Part shown: one piece after another, positions 11,513 through 23,640 of the stretch
Position numbering within the stretch: the stretch's first letter is position 1
Layout of the letters: each line of letters begins with the position of its first letter
Assembly (NCBI GenBank): GCA_019155205.2
Contig: JAHNZQ020000079.1
Span: 58,269 to 122,268, forward strand
DNA: 64,000 nucleotides
Direction: 5' to 3'
DNA from: Gracilaria vermiculophylla
Taxonomy: Eukaryota; Rhodophyta; Florideophyceae; Gracilariales; Gracilariaceae
Translations under genes and position numbers: made by a program
The notes under the pieces: model-generated
Databases searched by the model: none
What the model saw: only the letters and a program-made list of their open reading frames with translations
Told to the model about the DNA's origin: nothing

Positions 11513-14500
11513 TCAAAAGTGTAGTGCCTTCAGTCCGCCCTCAGTGCTGAACGTTTCGAGCTTTAGTCGAGCAAATGGTTTCGTTAGCACGTCGGCAGCC
11601 ATGTTATTAGTTGGGCAGTACTGGAACTCAACGGACTTGTCCTGGAAATCCTCTCTGGTGGATTGAAAGCAGTTGTTAATATGCTTAGTACGCTTCTTAA
11701 GGACTCCATCTCGGGCGAGCTCGATGCATCATTCCTATTCCACATACATAAGCGTGGAATGGTCCATTATTTTGACCGTTTCATCCTCGTGCAGACCACT
11801 TGCAATACCAATGCCACTCCACAGGCGACCCAGCCAGGTCGCGTTCTTGGTCCCAAAACAAAGACTTACTTACTCAGCCTCAGCATTGTACAGTGTAACA
11901 ACTTATTGCCGACGTGAGTTCCAGGACACTGGAGCTCCACTTATCATGAATACATAGCCACTGGTAGATTCGCGAGTGCAAGTATATCATGCCAATTCCA
12001 ATTCTACATTTTCGTACAGCTGATTTTCTGTAGTGGGGCCATTAGTGAAGCCATAGGAGTAAGTGCCGTCGAGGTAGCGCAGAATACGCTCGACTGCCTT
12101 TCAATGAACCTCTCCGGGTTTCTCACCATACATGGCTCGTTTAGTCATTGCATAAGATATGTCCGATCGAGTTTCCACGGAAAGCTACAACAGACAACGA
12201 ATTACCTGGCAATAACGAATGCGTGTCAGAGGGTCCAAACGTTTAATAAGGTCCACACCTGAGTCCATCAGAATGCTAACTGTCTTTCATTGCAATACAC
12301 CAAACCATTCCATGACTTTGCCTGTGTTCGCAGAAATTGTGAGCTAGAGCAGTCTTTTGGATCGCTCACGATGAATATTTAATCCAAGTACAAGGCGTGC
12401 TTCGTCTAGGGCCTTCATGCGGTATCGCTTCGATACTTCATCTTTACCGCGTTTCAGTGTCACCATACTGGGACTACCAATGACCACGTCGCTCACGTAT
12501 AGAGCAATAATCACAAACACTTCTAATACCTCTCCGGTGTGCAAACACTTGTCTGCGTCGCTGGGCTCCAGAACCATTCTGTCCACAAGGAAAGTGTATA
12601 TCTTAGCATGCCACTGCCTTGGTGGTCATTGTAACCCATAGATGCCTTTTTCAATCGGCACACCAGTTCCTCGCTCCAAGCATTGACGAAATCTTCTGTC
12701 TGCTTCATTTACACAGCCTTCTTTAGGTCTCTGTTTAGAAACGCAGTCTCCATCTACATTTGATGCAAGTAAAACTTCTCGTCAGTAGTAACGAAAAGCT
12801 TCATCCTCACAGATGTGACCTTGAACATGGGTTCATGTGTCTCTGAAAAATCAACCCCCTCAATCTGCAAGAATTCTCGAGCAGCCACACAAGCCTTGTA
12901 ACGCACTTTCGGCTAGCCATTTGGACCGGCCTCATATTTCTCCACATATATCCACTTGCACGAGATCATATTGCTCTCTGCTGGATTTCACACCAGCACC
13001 CATGTATCATACTCCATCAAAGACTCATACTCTCTGTCTATCGCCTTAATCCATGCGTGGAAGTCGGGATGTGACAAATCTTCAGAGTAAGGTGACGAAA
13101 ATGTCATAATTGGCGGTGATAAGAGCTGTAGAATGCAACCATTCAGGCTTCTTTCGCGGAAGAGTGTATCTCCGAAGTGGTTGCTGCGCATAAACAAAGG
13201 ACTCTGTGAAAACATCGTGGTCACTTTCTGGAGTTTCAACAGCGTGAGGCACAGACGTAGAGGCATCATCTTTAGTATCATAGATGGTTGCATCTCGGGT
13301 ATCGCTGTCTTCAGGTTTGGAGTTGTAGACAAATTCAATGTCCGAATAGTCATTATTATTTGATAGAGCAGATACTTTTGCTGAGAAGTCGGACTCATCA
13401 AAATTTACATTCCGAGAGACAAATACATTGCGCTTCTTGCTGTTCCACAGTTTGTGACCATTGGAGACACTAAGATATCCTATGAAAATTGCTTCTTTTG
13501 CGTAATCCTTCAGGTTCTTCAACTTATGATCTATTATGTTGTACCAGCATTTGCAGTCAAACACACGGAGATGACCCAGGTCAGGCTTGTCTCCACTTTA
13601 CAGTTCAAAAGGTGTCACATTACCTCGCAGGGCCTAACATGTTACTCTATTGCGTACATAATCTATATCATCTACTGCTTCTGCCCAGAAATTTAGGGCA
13701 GTTTCTTATGATGCTAAATTGACCTAACCAAGTCCATGAGTGTGCGGTTGAACCTTTCCGCAAGACGGTTATAATGTGGAGAGTAGGATACAGTTCGTTG
13801 ATACTCAATACCGTGACGTTTAAGTTCCTTGCGAGATGGTCTGGACAGGTACTCTACACCACTATCGGTGAGCCATGAATGCAACGCACTCTGTCGAGCA
13901 GTAATGGTTTTGACGTGTCTGTCGGTTTGATTCTACGCATATTTTAGCCACTTCACGAACATCCGAATTACCCCATCCTTGGTCTTGGGTATGTACAGGA
14001 AGAAAAACCTGGTGTGGTCATCGATGAATGTGTAAAAATAGCGCGAGGCTCCCAAGGAAGCTACTTGATATGGGCCAGAAATGCCTGAATGTACAAAGTC
14101 CATTGCATGCTTTATTCGTTCCCCCCATTGCTTGGGAGTTGAAGCACGTGTACACATGTCCACGTTAACAGTACACATGAATCACATATCTCCCGCTTAG
14201 ATGTTGCATCCACATTTATGCCGGTCACAACACCATTTCGAACCATTTTCTTAGTGCCGTCGTTTCAGAGAGGCAGATAATCGGAAACAAAACGCTTTCA
14301 TTCCCTATTTGTGTGCATTTTCGTGAGCTGCGGTCCACAGGGAATACAGACGTTTTCTGTGGCGTTCTGTTGCAATCGATTTAGGGCTATCATAGATGTA
14401 CACCGTGTGTTCTTCGAAAGTCACACGAAAGTCCCAGTCAAATATATCAGACGCTGATATTAAAAGAAAACGAAAGTTGGGCACTTGCATCACATCATTC

Positions 14501-15519
14501 AACTGGGACTTGCTTCAGGTACCGTTCACACCAATACCCGAATCTACATATCCGTGACCACGAGACTCCAACTTGGAATCATTTCCAATGCTAACTCCAG
14601 AATCACGCTTGCCCTAATATGTTTTGAAAATAACACCGTCGAAAATCATATATGGTGAGGCGCCGAAGTCAATAATCCATTTGCTACTGATAGTTCCGTC
14701 GCACCCATTTGCAATGAGATACACAAAGTCAGACTCACGGTTACCCTTGCGTCTCTCATCGTTGAGATCGGTTTGTGCATTGGGGTGAGCAACAGCGCCT
14801 TGACCTTTGTTTGTCTCATCACTAATTTTTTTGAATTATTTTCTCTGGATATGACCCTCTACTCTACATCAGTGGTACAAAATCTTCTTACAATAATGCT
14901 CGCGGACCAGATCTGCCGCGCTCCTGGACTCCCCTTGGCCATGATCACTCATGCGTTGATCTTGTTACAAAAGTCGACTCTTGACAAACTCGAGCGTGAG
15001 CTCGCGATCGCCAATGGTTGTGCCAAGTGCAACAATGATGTGCTCCAAAACATTCCAGAAGTCCACGTAGACGGGCCATGGCAATTTCTGCGTGCTCAAC
15101 CAAAACGTCCGCGCTCTTCAGAACAGCCGTGAGGTGACGAACGCGATTGATGAAACGCAACATCTTCTCGTCCTCAAGCATCATGGCTGTGTAAAGTGAA
15201 TGTCTAGAATTGATACAAATGAGCAGCGTCTTACGCTGAAACACATCACAAACGGCCTTTTACATGAGGGCAACACTGTCGGTGTCCCTCACATGATGTA
15301 ACCGTTCATTACTAAGTTTAAGGCCAATGATGGCCTTAGAGTTGGCATCTTTTTTCTTCAATTGAGAAACATTCTCCTCTTCTATTGGTTAAGTGGTGCT
15401 GAGGTGATCATCAAGATGCTTGAGTGCGAGCAAAGCTCAAGCTTCTGCTTCCACACGTGGAAGCTATTCTCCGCCATCTTCTCAATCTTTATCCCCCTCA
15501 GAGAGTCCATGAAAATCAT
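11513..15519 (-). pseudogene. Ty1/copia gag-pol polyprotein, decayed
   Basis: The start ATG (15,519) opens MIFMDSLRG, then NSFHVWKQKLELC, typical of copia Gag; LKHLDDHLST, HHVRDTD and EKMLRFINRVRHL follow in another frame. Protease at ~14,700: WIIDFGAS (normally IDSGAS). Integrase: VHSGISGPY (first catalytic Asp changed to Gly) and TFIDDHTRF at ~14,070, then LTDSGVEYLS and RLAERFNRTL at ~13,870-13,760. The integrase end (13,564-13,400) has GYLSVSNGHKLWN. RT starts near 13,060 (WIKAIDREYESLMEYDTW); its active box is YVSD instead of YVDD (~12,500). RNase H ends with MAADVLTKPFARLKLETF and a TGA. More than a dozen lesions make it inactive. Confidence 0.85.
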
Positions 15520-15800
15520 TGGTCTAAAATAGCACGTTATTTAGCACAAAATTTAGCACGGCAGCAGACAACCACAACAACTTAAATAATAAGAACAAGA
15601 GATTAAACTGACAGTATTCTTCAGCGATCACTCAGGCGGGAAACACTACCTCCGCTACGATAGGGGTCGGAATTTTGGCGCCCAGAGCTCTTATTGGTAG
15701 AAAGCGCTTTCTTTTATCTACCTCCTCCTACGCTCAAGAAAACGTTGCGTCGCTCTTTGCAAGATTTACAGAGGATGCTTAATATTCAATGATAGGCCTT

Positions 15801-15880
15801 TGTTGGAAAACAGATGAGCTATTTGCGCTATACTCTCTTTGTGACACCGGGGGCACAGTTCACCATTTTAACTATCAACA
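15801..15880 (-). repeat. TRIM 3' LTR (80 bp)
   Basis: Left-hand copy of the TRIM repeat; it differs from the right-hand copy at three positions. The purine tract (plus-strand cgccccctcgcc) abuts its inner edge, which makes this the 3' LTR of a minus-strand element. Confidence 0.9.
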
Positions 15881-16017
15881 CGCCCCCTCGCCGTGTATAT
15901 TCTTACAGAACGAGACCTCGAGCTTACAGTAACCAATCTTCACTACTGCTGTACATCTGTACAATTTCTCAGGCTCAGGTCACTTCTGGAAGTCGAACCC
16001 AGGGTCTCATCGTTTAT

Positions 16018-16031
16018 CTGGGCCCATAACC
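16018..16031 (-). other. TRIM primer binding site (initiator tRNA-Met half-molecule type)
   Basis: GGTTATGGGCCCAG directly abuts the LTR and is the exact complement of CTGGGCCCATAACC, the anticodon stem-loop of eukaryotic initiator tRNA-Met. Drosophila copia is primed this way by the 5' half of that tRNA, so the same mechanism is inferred here. Confidence 0.8.
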
Positions 16032-16111
16032 TGTTGGAAAACAGATGAGCTATTTGCGCTATACTCTCTTTGTGACACAGGGTGCACAGTTCACCATTTG
16101 AACTATCAACA
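16032..16111 (-). repeat. TRIM 5' LTR (80 bp)
   Basis: Right-hand copy of the TRIM repeat, ending (minus strand) in CAACA immediately before the primer site. Confidence 0.9.
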
Positions 16112-17012
16112 GCCTTTACCTAGTTAGCTCTCTCTAACCTCTTGCAAGAACTTACGCGACCTCAATCTAAAGTTCCTTCGACCCAAAGGTACGCTACGGA
16201 CGAGCATCGAAGATATTCGTGCGTCATGTCGCCTCTCGGTAAGACTTGAGTCTTTTGGATCAAAACCTGGGTATGGGTGTCGTACACAACAGTCCAAGCA
16301 CCCGACACAAAGTCAGGTTCATACAGATATCAACAGGACACAAGTGCAGTACGCCACGACAGCACGTCCACAGAAAATCCCATGGAACTCAATGGGTTTC
16401 TCAACCAGTACCGTTATCCGCCCTGCACAAAGTGGGATCGGTGGGGAGCCCGCTCGACAGAAACACCTGCTTTGGATCGAGTCGCCAGACTAACGTCCCC
16501 GACTTATTGGATCAGCATCACGTCGCACGGGCGCAAGGCGAGCACCAAACACCAACAAATACTGAGCACAAATCGTAATTCCTTAAATTCACAGGAAAAC
16601 GAGTCCAGCCCATGGGAACTCTCCCAAAACGACAGATAGACCGAAACAACAAGAAAAGGGGCGACTCTGAACTCGAAACGAACGGCGGTGTGTAGTGGAC
16701 GGCAACGGCTTAAACGAAGGCCTGAAGAACAAATCCAAAAAAAAGTCGAGCGACAACCACCACAACGCCCTCAGGGAGGAACGCAAACCGTAAAGAGAAA
16801 AACAGAAACCAACGCCCAGTAAAAGAACAGAAAACAGATACAACCGAAACGACTTCAAACCACATATCGGCGATGGGAACGATGACGAAAGAAACGGCGG
16901 TCATCATGTCTGCAAAGAGGAAACGCGGAACGGAAGTACGACGGTGTGAGAGATGACGAGAGGCCATCAGACAACGATAGAGGCAATTGAGAGCGCGGTT
17001 TGGCCCATTAAT

Positions 17013-17495
17013 AAGTAGAAGTCAGAGGGGCAATGGGAAAATTGAGAGGATGCAAAAGACGTTGGTCAGATCAGGCTCTGTTTTACTTAAAGGTGCCATG
17101 AACACAACGTACGTAGTGGTTCATTCACGCAAAGTTGGGCAGAGCAGAAACTAAACTACATTTTAAAGACACTTAATACTACCAGTCATATTGCAACATG
17201 ACATAGATGTGCTGGCCACAATTCAATAATGCTTACAAAAGCAAGGTAGAACAAGACATGATAGTTACGTGCAATCACAAGAGCATGACAGTTCACATAT
17301 TTACAAGTTCTGCATGGCTTTGTGCTCCACCCCCACGCACCAGCGTCCTGCACGTCACTTCGGTGTACACATGCTCTCAGCCAGCAACCCAATATCCTTG
17401 CAAAGCATTTTGCCAGCAATGTATTCAAGTGGCATTGACGGGATTTAACAAGGAACATTTGGATTACAGTGACAGCAGAGGCGTTTCCACCAACA
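17013..17495 (-). repeat. 5' LTR of the copia element
   Basis: It starts (minus strand) TGTTGGTGG and aligns with the 11.1-11.5 kb LTR at both ends, with ~135 bp extra in the middle (~17,300-17,450). The two LTRs are clearly diverged, which fits the heavy decay of the coding region. The inner boundary is placed by the degenerate primer site. Confidence 0.72.
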
Positions 17496-17500
17496 GCATC

Positions 17501-20500
17501 CTATTTTTCTCATTTTTGTTCTACGTTTCTTTCTTAAACAATGCCCAACGCACTATCACGAGTGCGATAAAATGGCCAAAAACTTTCAGTTGAAACTGTA
17601 AAATCCCGTACTTAGTGGCAGAGGTTTCCGGCTCAGCATTATTCGAATCCGTGAGGAAGAGCTTACTAAATGACTAGGACTAGGACAATGAAGTGCCGAA
17701 CATGCACGCTGTAGTTAAAAACAGTAATACAAAGCTCAAGCTGGGATCCATTATACCACTTTAGGCATATTTAATGGTTTGATAAAGATTCTCGTAACCG
17801 TTCTGCACGGAAATAGGTGCCCCTGTCAACGATAATGAGCTTTTCACCTAGGAAATGAACCTTTTTTAATAAAGTTCTTCAAAACATGGAGGCAAACCCT
17901 CAAGTTCCCACACTACATTTGGGTCAAATGCAGGTAGTACCTCAATCGCGGTTCGAGAAGATTGGTGTCCATGCTCGTAGTAGAAAGATTTTATGGAAGC
18001 CCTAGGAAACATTTCGCTTAGCCTGTGCTGGCAATTGCATGCTGTAAAACAGCGTGGTTTTATGCCAGGTGTGCTAGACAGAGATTCAAATCATGAAATT
18101 ACACAACGAAGCTTGAGATTTTCTGTGTAATGAACCGCTCTAGTTCATGTTGATTGGTGTACTGTAAGTATTCCTCACCTTGCAAAACTGACATGAGTTC
18201 TTTCTGTTGCTCATGGATCAGTAGTCAAAATTGGTTCGGGCTGTCTCCTTTCAGAGAAGAACGTCCTTTAAAGTGACTGGTGTGCTCGTTACGCTCTAGT
18301 GATATGTGTTTAGCCCGAAAACGAAATTTTTATTGGATAGAGAGAGGCATCCCAAGCTCAATGTTTTCCAAGATGTTTGTCTCATTACGGACTTCAATAA
18401 GATTTTCAATTATACTTGCCTATCCTAAAAAAGTGGGCAACTAAAACGATGCAAGCTAACATTTCTCACCTCCTGCCATTTTTACGTTTCTAATCTTCCA
18501 ATGACATTGTACAGGTTGGTGGCTTTTTTACCGCTCGCGTACGACACGCAATTTCGACGGACTATTAGCGCTTCAGCTTTTCGGCTCCTGTTTTCACGAA
18601 ACCCACAACCGGTGGGAGTGGAGGCCTAGGCTACGCTGGAATATCTTCCCACCGCCAGAGAGTACCGTAAATTTTGCAGTGACGTGGTAACCTAGCAAGA
18701 AACTTCCACGCAAAAGCAAATGCCCCGCGTGCAATCTCGTTCTCAGTGTGATTTTGATTCTGACCTACGGCATGAGTGCACTACACAAATTGCCTCAATG
18801 CCCTTGTAGATGTACAACACAAACTGATTGAACCTGAAAGGAAAGAAACGCCAAAATGTCTCACACGTAGTGTATGGACCAACTAAGGTTATCGTAGTAT
18901 AAAGGGATGCCGTGAAGGTGTCCACCAACAACAGAAGTAAGTGTCTTCCCTATGATATTGAAGCACATGCTTCTCCTTTTGTTTTTTAAGTAGTCTTTTC
19001 TTGCCAACTTCTGCTCACCATGTCTTCGAGTTTATCAGCAATATCCGATACGCCATCGAATAGACGGACTGCAGTCTTTCTCGAACCTTTGCTGGGGTTC
19101 TCCCACACCCATACGTGTCAAGGTATCCAAAATGAAGTTTTCGTGGCAAAACAGCTTGAGAATAGAGGCACATTTGTAGTGGAACAACACACCTAAGGCG
19201 GCGATTTGCACTTCATATCGCAAACGCATGCAAAGGCTCAGGAAAAAAACCACTGGTTCAAATATGAATTTCGACAGTTTGCCCATGCGTTCATTCGAAC
19301 CTTGGCAAGTGGCATTATTTTTGAGGTGGTTGTTGACGGGACGTATTGTCTGGTCTTTAAACATCGAATCGTTTATTTCATAGAAGCCGTACCATGTTTC
19401 TGGGACGACGCCTTCAGTATGATACCCTTTCAGCTCATAAATCTATACGGTACTTTTCTAGTTCCTCGTCGCTAATTTTTTGAGTCACTTATGGGTTAAA
19501 AGAGATAATTGCTACTTCTCGTGAAGTGTTTCTCCTCTATTTAGGGCCGCATCCACCGCTCCCGCTACCTATGAGTGTGCTATGCTTCAGCAGCACTTCG
19601 TCCAACTGAGTAGAGTTGGTATAATGTACAACGTCTCTGATATCGTCGCAGTCTGCCAAATCGGCATGGCAAACACGCATGTAAAGGTGGCTAAGTGCAA
19701 CCTGCACGTGCAGTTGGGCATTTTCACAGTCTTTTCTGTGCATAGGCCTTCGTGAGGATATATGCTACATTGAGAAGTTTCCCCTCGATCATGTTAACTA
19801 ACCACATCTTTACTTGTACAACCGGCATAATTATAAACTGAAATACGTAAAACGCGGGCTACGTTCAGTGTGTACTCCACGAGAAGCTTCACTTTGGATT
19901 TTCTCAGAGATATAAGCCACGCAATGATCCTATCAGTATGCCTGAGCACTCTGTCTCATTTCGACGTTCTGTTATGTGGCAACGTACCCCATTCGAAAGC
20001 CTGCATGCGGTTCAAAACGAATAATGTTCAGCGAGAAGTCCGACCATTAAGAATCATGATAATATCGGAACTTCGCGCGAAGTATATATGGAGACCGGCG
20101 CATGGCCTCGTCACTAACATTTAAAAATTTCGTCTAGCAAGTTCTCAAACGCCACCCAAAACGTCACTGTAAACTTTCCATCAGCCCGTGTGGTAGAATT
20201 CAACGTCGATCAGAACGTCAAACGGGATCAATATCTCTAGAACTTTCGGCTTCACGATTGATACGCTGGACGATCGAGACCAGCGAGTGACGTGGCATCA
20301 AAATCTTTTAGACTATCTAAAACGAAGTGTATTGGCACGGCTAAGAGGTTTCAGTGACCTCAGGAGTTTCCTCAAAAGGCGTAAAGATCCCTATGAAGAT
20401 TGCCATTCAAGTCTGTATAACAGTAAAGAAGGCTTGCCTGTCGAATTGAGCAGCGTGAACGGCGACTGACTATGAGGATCTCAATTACACGTGTGAGCCA

Positions 20501-21999
20501 CGGCCACGGTCTGGATAACACGTAGGTTTTACTGGCAATAGTAAGAAGAATACGGATAAGCAAGGCGTTAATTACGTATGTTTTGGTTCACTCTACAGTA
20601 TAGTACAGTACTTAAAGTTTTAGCCCTGGCTTTCTCCGTTTACAGTAAATGACAATCCAGCTCCTGGCTCTGAGTCTTCTGATTACGACCATATCATCTT
20701 ATCTCCGAGGGATGTGACTATGTGCACCACATCTCACCAAGATTGTACGCCAATAGAATACACACGTCAGGATATTTTTCACCAATTATAATGTGCTCTG
20801 AACTTTATCAGGTCCTATTTACCCACTTTCTGTCAGTGCCCTTCTGGATTTTCTTTTTCTACTGCAGTAGAGCATTCGCAATATCATGGATGAGGCTAGT
20901 ATTTTGTAATTATATGCATTGCCTTTCTCAGCATTAGTAAACATTGTAAAGCTTATTTACGAAATGCTTGAATATGATCGTTAGTATTGCATGTGTCTGC
21001 GTTGTGATGTAGTTTTTGCCATAACAGATGTGGTGAGAGTGAGGCAGTAAATAGGTTGGACTTCACGCACCTCACCGTCAATCCGAGCCAAAGAAAGCAT
21101 ACTCCCTTTCCATCCCCCTACATTCCCTTTTGTCCGGGGATATCTCTTTCAAATAAGAAGTGTATATAGCAAGGAAATCATTTTGGACGAAAAAAAATGG
21201 TGAAGAGCCTGCCCTATTCTGCAACCAGTTGGACAAACTTGGAGACGACCATAGCTTCACTTTATACTTAAAAAAGAGTTGAATGTATGTATTCTCCAAT
21301 GCGGAAAACAAAAAAAACATTTTGGATATAGTATTGGATCTTCTGCTTTCCGCAGTCCACCGGCAAATTACCGGGTTATCCTATACGCCTGAATGTATTC
21401 TGAAGACTGTAACCACTGCTTCTAATCCTGGATTGTACGCTCCTTGGGCATCATGTCCTTACAGACAATCCCGAGCTTTTATTTTAATCTCTGGGACCAG
21501 TACGACTTTTGTTCTGGGTCATTCTTTGTCTAAGATTCTTAGACAAGCCACCTTCTCGAAGCTACCGACCGTGTTTGCGTATGGTGTTGTCTGCATCACA
21601 TTTAGGGCTCCAGTTATAGAATTAGATAGTGTACACTTGTTTATATAATTATATGAATTGAAAGGAAAACGAAAATTGGATAGCATTCGGCTTCTGCAGT
21701 TACTGAAAAACAACTTCGCGCATCATCAATCCAAAAGAACTGCGAAAAGAACGTCCGCATAACGTGTAGCAACTCGTTTTTTAAGAGGACCGCTTGATCG
21801 TCGCCCTGAAGGATTTATTAAAGACTCTCAAGCGAGGATACTGAGGAAAAAATGAATACCTCATATCTCATCACTGTTCATGACGGCAGAAAAGGTGATT
21901 TGCAATCATCAGAAAAACGTGACGCCGATGTGGCCCCTGGATCAGACCCGAATGACCGATCGCCCACTGAAGAGGAAGAAAGAAGTGTCTAAATGGTGA
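17501..21999. other. Unassigned AT-rich DNA with one decayed coding trace
   Basis: The only coding-like trace is on the minus strand at ~18,230-17,760. Broken frames there read LIHEQQKELMSVLQGEEYL, then NQHELERFITQ, and later RTAIEVLPAFDPNVVWELEG, protein-like but unrecognised. Nothing else is seen on either strand. Confidence 0.4.
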
Positions 22000-22009
22000 T
22001 TCTGAGCTT

Positions 22010-22570
22010 GTGTATTGTAGTGCAATGGCCTGCCGGCGGGAAAAGCACACGAAGACCTCCGAATCTTCCTCTCAGAGGTAGTTCGGCGGTTTAGCACTCT
22101 CGGGAGACCAACAAGACATCCTCGGGTTCTAGACTGAGGATGCGCCAGCAGCACCAAGCCGACAAGTATAAAAAAGATCCGCATTAGATGAATGTATGAG
22201 TGTGTGGTGCCTTTTTGTAGAGAAGAGATGGGAAAGAAAGGCGGAGCCTTGGTCGCTAGATCCACAAAGGGCAAGATATACCACCAAGCTGGAAAAAAGG
22301 GAGGAACTGTAAGATAAAGAACGGCGAGCCGTTATGATTATCCTAAACAGAGCGAGCCTAGTGAGACTGGTAATATCTCCAAGCATGGGCGCTCTCAGCG
22401 AATAAGATGGATGAGCAACCGTACGCTACGGGATATCTCTTGTGACAAGCAAATACTGACGTCCAAAGAAGGATAAGAGCCCGGTCCTTGGTCTTTCTTC
22501 TGCTCAGGTCAGTGGCGGTGATGCCGGCGCCCTTAAGTACTATAGTGCTAATAAAATAAATAGGAAAATT
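22010..22570 (+). mobile_element. Possible LINE 3' end
   Basis: A GC-richer stretch has a frame CVL-stop-CNGL...HEDLRIFLSEVVRRF followed by a stop at ~22,133, a ~410-bp non-coding tail, and a terminal A/T run (ctaataaaataaatagg). The layout and tail length match the better-supported LINE end near 61.2-61.8 kb. The protein similarity alone is weak. Confidence 0.3.
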
Positions 22571-22708
22571 CTATATAAATAAATATCCGACCACTTGGGC
22601 CGCAACCCGTGCAGTATCGCATGCATCGGTCCTACTGGAAGTTTACTATGCTACGGGCCACCTGTGCGGGACTTGTTTATATCAACCCTCTGTCACGGTT
22701 TTTCCGGT

Positions 22709-23640
22709 AAAAGTTCATGTACGGAAATATTGCAAAAAAGAGGTGCACTTCAGATATTAATGTAATCACTGCCGAATCGGTGGAGCCAGCCCAGATTGAT
22801 ATAAGAGAATTGATTTTCGATGTGGTAGTGCAGCTCTCTAAATAGAACGCTCTGGCGTCTAAAGAAAGAATGGTACAGGAACATCTTCAGGAGTGTATGT
22901 TTTCCACCTTTCTCCAGAGATCCAAGTTCATTACTTTGCGAGGACAAATGGAGTCATGGTATGAAAAAACAGAAAACGGGAATCGCTACTGGATGGCTGA
23001 CCAGATGTGCCTTTCCGTATCTTCGGATAGTGTGCAGCTCCAAAAGACGGTAGGAAACCTCACAAATCCTTACAACGAAGCAGGATTGGTAATTTTTTAC
23101 CATTCACATCCAACCGTGAAAGCCAAGAAGAAAGCAAGAAAACATTGCGATGACCGTAGCTGCTCTTCAGACTCTGATAAATAACACCAAAAGAAGCTAA
23201 GAAAGAAAAAAGAACAACGCGCATTGAAAAACTCTGATTCTGATAAGTATCTGGCGCTACAGCAGACGCCTAACGATTTATAAATGTATCCTGTTGATTA
23301 CTGGAGCTACACGTTTCCCAATAGCTACGTTTCAAAACCCAGTGTGGTGACACAAAAGAGTTTTGATCACCATCCTTGCCTTCGTTTCTCCATTGGATGT
23401 GCAACATTTAATATTCATGGCACCATCGCACCTATCGAGATTCTATTAGGGATCAATCATGTATATGCCCAGAATTGTTTTTTTGAAGCGGCATTCATGT
23501 AGGTGATTCATTTCTACCTAAAAAACCAGCCGGTACGTTTCTTCGTTGTCAGACGGAAGGAAACATCATCGTTTTAGACGAGGGTGGCACAGAAATCCTT
23601 CGCCCATGTTCCCTAGTGTTGAAAGACCTGTTGAAAATAT
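22709..23640 (+). pseudogene. Unrecognised decayed coding sequence of ~310 codons
   Basis: One frame runs from 22,709 to ~23,500 interrupted only by TAG 22,843, TAA 23,182 and TAA 23,281, then shifts one frame and stays open to a TAA at ~23,640. The N-terminal part includes RELIFDVVVQLSK and a region QMESWYEKTENGNRYWMADQ ending GLVIFYHSHPTV. A Lys/Ser/Asp-rich linker (CSSDSDK, KNSDSDKY) follows. The C-terminal part has HHPCLRFSIG, IHGTIAPIEILLGINHVYAQ and GNIIVLDEGGTEILRPCSLV. It looks like a real, recently broken two-domain protein. I do not recognise it; it could be a host gene copy or a mobile-element protein. Confidence 0.45.

Larger units (their letters stand above)
15801..16111 (-). mobile_element. 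TRIM (terminal-repeat retrotransposon in miniature), complete, 311 bp
   Basis: Two 80-bp direct repeats bound a 151-bp non-coding interior. Each repeat is bounded by TGTTG/CAACA. On the minus strand the first LTR (16,111-16,032) is followed at once by the primer site GGTTATGGGCCCAG, and the second (15,880-15,801) is preceded by the polypurine tract ggcgagggggcg. A perfect 5-bp duplication GCCTT flanks the unit (15,796-15,800; 16,112-16,116). The LTRs differ at 3 of 80 positions, so the insertion is fairly young. With no coding capacity it must be mobilised in trans. Confidence 0.9.
15520..17012 (-). other. 5' leader of the copia element with degenerate primer site
   Basis: Without the nested TRIM the leader is ~1.18 kb, long for a copia element. 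Directly next to the 5' LTR end the minus strand reads attaATGGGCCaAa (~17,012-16,999), sharing 9 of 14 positions with GGTTATGGGCCCAG, the half-tRNA initiator-Met primer site seen intact in the nested TRIM. No conserved domain is seen in the open frames around 16.3-16.9 kb. Confidence 0.5.
11145..17495 (-). mobile_element. Ty1/copia retrotransposon, decayed, both LTRs present
   Basis: On the minus strand: 5' LTR (17,013-17,495), long leader, gag-protease-integrase-RT-RNase H (copia order), polypurine tract, 3' LTR (11,145-11,492). The 5-bp sequence GCATC flanks both ends (11,140-11,144 and 17,496-17,500), which supports a single insertion with these limits. The leader is interrupted by a nested TRIM. 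All domains carry stops or frameshifts. Confidence 0.85.

Noticed and set aside
16589..16967. Hydrophobic minus-strand frames in the copia leader as an env-like gene
   Set aside because: They mirror a purine-rich plus strand, overlap in two frames, and lack any conserved motif; low-complexity composition explains them.
22310..22560. LTR-like stretch after a purine run (gggaggaactgtaagataaag)
   Set aside because: No second copy in the window and no primer site; a LINE-type 3' end fits the tail better.
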